A DNA stretch of 64,000 bases, taken from the NCBI RefSeq assembly GCF_014384785.1, contig NZ_JACRSU010000001.1, forward strand, positions 186,001 to 250,000. The letters run 5' to 3'. Under the pieces are notes generated by a model that worked only from the letters and a program-made list of their open reading frames with translations, was not told where the DNA came from and did not search any database. Of this stretch, positions 61,388 through 64,000 are shown piece by piece. Position 1 is the first letter of the stretch. Each line of letters starts with the position of its first letter. Position numbers and translations under genes: made by a program. Source of the stretch: Congzhengia minquanensis (GTDB lineage Bacteria; Bacillota; Clostridia; UBA1381; UBA9506).

Positions 61388-62533
61388 ATGAAAAAGCTGT
61401 TATCTGTTTTTTTGTCCGCGTTGTTTGTTCTGTCGTTACTCTCTGTCACGGCCTTTGCCGAAGCCCCTCAAATGGAGCTTTCGGCCAAATCCGCTGTGCT
61501 GATTGAACCTACAACGGGGAAAATTTTGTTTGAGCAGGCTTCGCACGACAGGCTGCCCCCTGCCAGCGTTACCAAAATTATGACCATGCTTTTGGTGATG
61601 GAGGCATTAGACAACGGCCAGTGTAGATTGGACGACATGGTTCGCACCTCGGCGTTAGCCGCTTCCATGGGCGGGTCACAGGTGTTTTTAGAAGAAAATG
61701 AGGAAATGAGCGTGAACGACATGCTAAAAGCTGTGGCTGTGGCCTCGGGCAACGACGCAGCTGTGGCGCTGGCAGAGTTTATCGGCGGCTCGCACGAAAA
61801 CTTTGTGGCCAAAATGAACGAGCGTGCAAAGCAGCTTGGCATGAACGACACCACATTTATAAACTGCAATGGGTTAGACGATCCCAATCACTTAACCTCT
61901 GCCAACGATATTGCACTGATGTCCTGCGAGCTAATAAAACACCCGAAAATTTTTGACTATACCACCATTTGGATGGACAGTTTACGGGGCGGCCAGTTTG
62001 GCTTAGTGAACACCAACAAAATGATTCGATTCTACTCCGGCGCAACGGGCCTTAAAACCGGCTCAACCAGCGTTGCAGGCTTTTGTGTCAGCGCTTCAGC
62101 CAAGCGGGACGATATGAACCTGATTGCGGTTATTATGGGCGCGCCATCCTCCAAAGAGCGGTTTGCCGATGCAACAAAGCTGTTAGATTATGGATTCGCA
62201 AACTATGCCATCTCAAAATCGCTTGTCTCGGAAGACGAGCTGCCGGACGTCAAAGTGGAAAAGGGCGCACAAAGCGCGGTGGATATCGGTATGTCGCAGG
62301 ACTTTAATATGCTGTTGGAAAAGGCAAAAATCAGTAATATAGAAAAGAAAATCACGCTGCCCGAATCAGTCAGCGCACCGGTGAAAGAAAACGACAAGGT
62401 GGGCGAGGTAGAATTTTTTATTGACGGGGAGTCTATCGGAAAGTCCGACATTGTGGCAAAGTCTGCGGTGAAAGGCTTAGGCCCTGTGGGCATGTTTGCA
62501 AAGCTTTCGGGCTATATGCTGTACGGCGAATAA
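61388..62533 (+). CDS. dacF: D-alanyl-D-alanine carboxypeptidase (DacF-like)
   Basis: A 381-residue class C low-mass penicillin-binding protein that trims D-Ala from peptidoglycan stem peptides outside the membrane. A signal peptide (residues 1-24, ending TAFA before EAP) is clear. Active-site motifs are PASVTKIM (SxxK), ASGNDAAVALAEF (SxN) and GLKTGSTS (KTG). A PBP5_C-like beta domain (about 275-365) follows, then a short amphipathic tail. ATG at 61388 is preceded by AAAGG, and gives a proper signal peptide. DacF is a spore-cortex enzyme in Bacillus, but a vegetative role is equally possible here; the symbol is by resemblance. Confidence 0.92.
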   Translation: MKKLLSVFLSALFVLSLLSVTAFAEAPQMELSAKSAVLIEPTTGKILFEQASHDRLPPASVTKIMTMLLVMEALDNGQCRLDDMVRTSALAASMGGSQVFLEENEEMSVNDMLKAVAVASGNDAAVALAEFIGGSHENFVAKMNERAKQLGMNDTTFINCNGLDDPNHLTSANDIALMSCELIKHPKIFDYTTIWMDSLRGGQFGLVNTNKMIRFYSGATGLKTGSTSVAGFCVSASAKRDDMNLIAVIMGAPSSKERFADATKLLDYGFANYAISKSLVSEDELPDVKVEKGAQSAVDIGMSQDFNMLLEKAKISNIEKKITLPESVSAPVKENDKVGEVEFFIDGESIGKSDIVAKSAVKGLGPVGMFAKLSGYMLYGE

Positions 62534-62570
62534 AAAATATCGGGAAAATATTTGAATAAACTCTTTCAAG

Positions 62571-62610
62571 AAACGGACAGGGCAAGATCTCTTTGCCAGC
62601 TGTCCGTTTT
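62571..62610 (+). terminator. Terminator after the DacF-like gene
   Basis: AAACGGACAG pairs with CTGTCCGTTT, and inside GGCAA with TTGCC, followed by seven T. It lies 38 bases past the stop. Confidence 0.85.
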
Positions 62611-62678
62611 TTTGAATAGTGTCTTTTTTATCGTTATCCATTTTTTATGGGCTCATTCTGTTTTGAATAAATCTCTTT

Positions 62679-63524
62679 TTATATATTGTTTTTAAAAGCC
62701 GCCCGAAACTGTGACGGTGACAATCCTGTTACCTTTTTAAAATAGCTTGAAAAGTATGTGCCGTTGCAAAATCCAACCTTTTCTGAAATTTGTCCTACCG
62801 GCAAATTAGTGTTTAACACCAGCCGTTTTGCCTCGTTTATTCGCAAATTTAAAATATATTTGTGCATACTCATACCGGTATATTTAAAAAAAATCCGGTT
62901 TAAATGGAATTCATGATATCCAGAGAGTGCTGCTAAATCCTTATTGTCAATATCCTCATAAAAATGATTGTGTATAAAATCAATAACAGCTTTAACTGAT
63001 TCAGAGGCATTTCCGCTGTTATATAACTGCCCGCGGTGAAGGTCGATGAGTACTTCTTTTAAAAGCGCACTGCATTTTTCGCGAAAATATTTTTTTTGCA
63101 GGGAAAATTCATCACATATTTTTTTCAGTGGAGGTAAAAACTCTGCCCCGTTCATTTGCAGCAAATGCGTGTTTAAAAACCCGCTGTTTAAAACAGATGG
63201 TGGGTTTTGTTTTACCGTGTCTAATTCGGCAGCAGAAATAGGAACATTCACCAAAAAATGCTGGTTTTCCGACTGTGTTAAATCAAAATTAAGCGAAAGT
63301 AATGAAATGCCGCTATCAGAAATAATATTATATCTGCTCCCGGCAACACAATAAAACACAGAATTTGGGATAAGGGAATAATGTTTATTTTCAATAAATA
63401 TATCAGCATTGCCAGACAAAATGTAAAACAAACGTGCGTCCCGCACAAAAACCGGATTATTGCTTGATTTATAAAAAATTTGGCCTGCAAACCTGATAAA
63501 GGGATTTAAATCGCAAAGATACAT
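62679..63524 (-). CDS. AraC-family transcriptional regulator (right edge)
   Basis: A 281-residue regulator with an N-terminal cupin-like sensor (about 15-120, with ARLFYILSGNADIFIENKHYSLIPN in two parts) and a C-terminal double helix-turn-helix. The first HTH has NKDLAALSGYHEFHLNRIFFK, seen as DLAALSGYHEFHLNRIFF; the second has VGQISEKVGFCNGTYFSSYFK, with the signature LSPSQFR. It resembles sugar-responsive clostridial regulators. ATG at 63524 has AGGTGATAAA before it; a TTG 15 bases earlier has no site. It is divergent from the gene cut by the window end and probably controls it. Confidence 0.9.
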   Translation of the reverse strand: MYLCDLNPFIRFAGQIFYKSSNNPVFVRDARLFYILSGNADIFIENKHYSLIPNSVFYCVAGSRYNIISDSGISLLSLNFDLTQSENQHFLVNVPISAAELDTVKQNPPSVLNSGFLNTHLLQMNGAEFLPPLKKICDEFSLQKKYFREKCSALLKEVLIDLHRGQLYNSGNASESVKAVIDFIHNHFYEDIDNKDLAALSGYHEFHLNRIFFKYTGMSMHKYILNLRINEAKRLVLNTNLPVGQISEKVGFCNGTYFSSYFKKVTGLSPSQFRAAFKNNI

Positions 63525-63570
63525 TTTATCACCTGACAAAATCTTTGTTTTATTAAAATTAAAGTTTGTT

Positions 63571-63603
63571 TTGTTACTTTAGATTATCATATTTATATGA
63601 TAA
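63571..63603 (+). promoter_or_regulatory. Promoter with overlapping palindromic operator
   Basis: TTGTTA (63571-63576), a 17-base spacer and TATATG (63594-63599). A perfect inverted repeat, TTATCATAT and ATATGATAA with two bases between (63584-63603), covers the -10. It is a candidate binding site for the AraC-type regulator or another dimeric protein. Confidence 0.5.
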
Positions 63604-63635
63604 AATCAAGAAAAAGGGAAAGGGAAATAAAAAAT

Positions 63636-64000
63636 ATGAAGTTCATGGTGGGATTGCAAACGGCAAACAATGCGTTTTTAGACCATATTATAAAAAGAAA
63701 AGAGCATATTTACGAGGTTTACTTCTCATGGGGAGATTTTGCAAACGGAAGAAACAGCCAGATAGAAAACAGTGCATTTTTGCCTTGGGACTTGCAGCAG
63801 AAGCAAATAGAGGCACTTCACAGATTGTCTCAAAACAATATCGCACTTAATCTCTTGTTTAATGCAAACTGTTACGGGCGTGACAGTCTGTCCCGTTCCT
63901 TTTTTCAAAAAATAGGCGACGCCGTTGATTATATTGTAACCCGCTTCGGACTGCAGTCTGTTACCACTACTTCGCCTTTGATTGCAAAGTTCATCAAACA
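63636..64000 (+). CDS. Unrecognised protein, C-terminus cut by window edge
   Basis: The first 121 codons, beginning MKFMVGLQTANNAFLDHIIK. The ATG at 63636 has AAAGGGAAA upstream. Notable stretches are IYEVYFSWGDFANGRN, LFNANCYGRDSLSRSFFQ and VTTTSPLIAKFIK. There is no signal peptide or membrane segment. The strand-helix rhythm (AGxxxEVYFSWG, NNIALNLLFNANC, AVDYIVTRF) recalls a TIM-barrel such as peptidase U32 proteins, but this is a weak impression and no motif proves it. Divergence from an AraC regulator suggests regulated, perhaps sugar- or peptide-linked, expression. A 94-codon frame on the same strand is a shadow. Confidence 0.62.
   Translation, partial: MKFMVGLQTANNAFLDHIIKRKEHIYEVYFSWGDFANGRNSQIENSAFLPWDLQQKQIEALHRLSQNNIALNLLFNANCYGRDSLSRSFFQKIGDAVDYIVTRFGLQSVTTTSPLIAKFIK

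Overview
The window reads as chromosome of an endospore-forming, fermentative anaerobe of the class Clostridia. The spore genes are gpr, a cwlD fragment, a YtxC-type gene, a DacF-like carboxypeptidase and candidate SigE- and SigG-type promoters. The fermentation genes are pta-ackA and a 2-oxoacid:acceptor oxidoreductase gamma subunit. A gene order typical of OLE RNA loci (xseB, ispA, divergent PAP2, OLE RNA, oapA) supports this. No rRNA, tRNA, CRISPR array or intact insertion sequence was seen. Most of the window is dense housekeeping sequence in co-oriented, often overlapping genes on the minus strand.

Layout. 1-3.98 kb: a purine nucleoside phosphorylase cut by the window edge, an AI-2E-type permease, and the 3' part of cwlD abutting a large serine recombinase. 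The recombinase is coupled to a 39-residue ORF behind a SigE-like promoter. 4.2-6.1 kb: small enzymes (SGNH hydrolase, nitroreductase, LOG protein). 6.2-8.3 kb (plus): two COG0523-type P-loop genes, one with a long His-rich loop, one joined to a DUF1980-like tail. 8.3-11.2 kb: a double-phosphatase fusion and a PHP protein. 11.3-13.8 kb: an amino-acid ABC transporter whose binding protein looks circularly permuted and is preceded by a 33-codon leader ORF. 13.9-16.6 kb (plus): murA, an orphan oxidoreductase gamma subunit and pgeF. 16.6-20.9 kb: ackA, pta, metG. 21.1-22.6 kb (plus): gpr and sodC.

22.6-38.9 kb (minus): pcrA, trmFO, a DUF2156 gene, aroE, oapA, OLE RNA, PAP2, ispA, xseB, an OGG-type glycosylase, trmL, an aminotransferase with an Lrp regulator, engB, lon, a Nif3-family gene, trmK and a MIF-type tautomerase. 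39.0-39.9 kb (plus): an AraC regulator. 40.0-55.8 kb (minus): a tiny Asn/Gln-rich gene behind a consensus SigG promoter, rho, ilvE, cvpA, a DUF5711 gene, truA, ecfT-ecfA2-ecfA1, proA-proB, two DUF4330-type genes, a glycosyltransferase, an O-antigen-ligase-like polymerase and murJ. 55.9-59.0 kb (plus): rpsB, tsf, tmcAL. 59.0-60.6 kb (minus): YtxC-type and DUF6873-type genes. 60.7-62.5 kb (plus): a DJ-1-type protein and the DacF-like carboxypeptidase. 62.7-64 kb: an AraC regulator divergent from a gene cut by the window edge.

The most notable points are the interrupted cwlD with a possibly mother-cell-controlled recombinase, the OLE RNA/OapA locus with its own promoter, the circularly permuted binding protein with a Cys-containing leader peptide, and the SigG-controlled Asn/Gln-rich small protein. 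All assignments come from reading the sequence; no database search was run.
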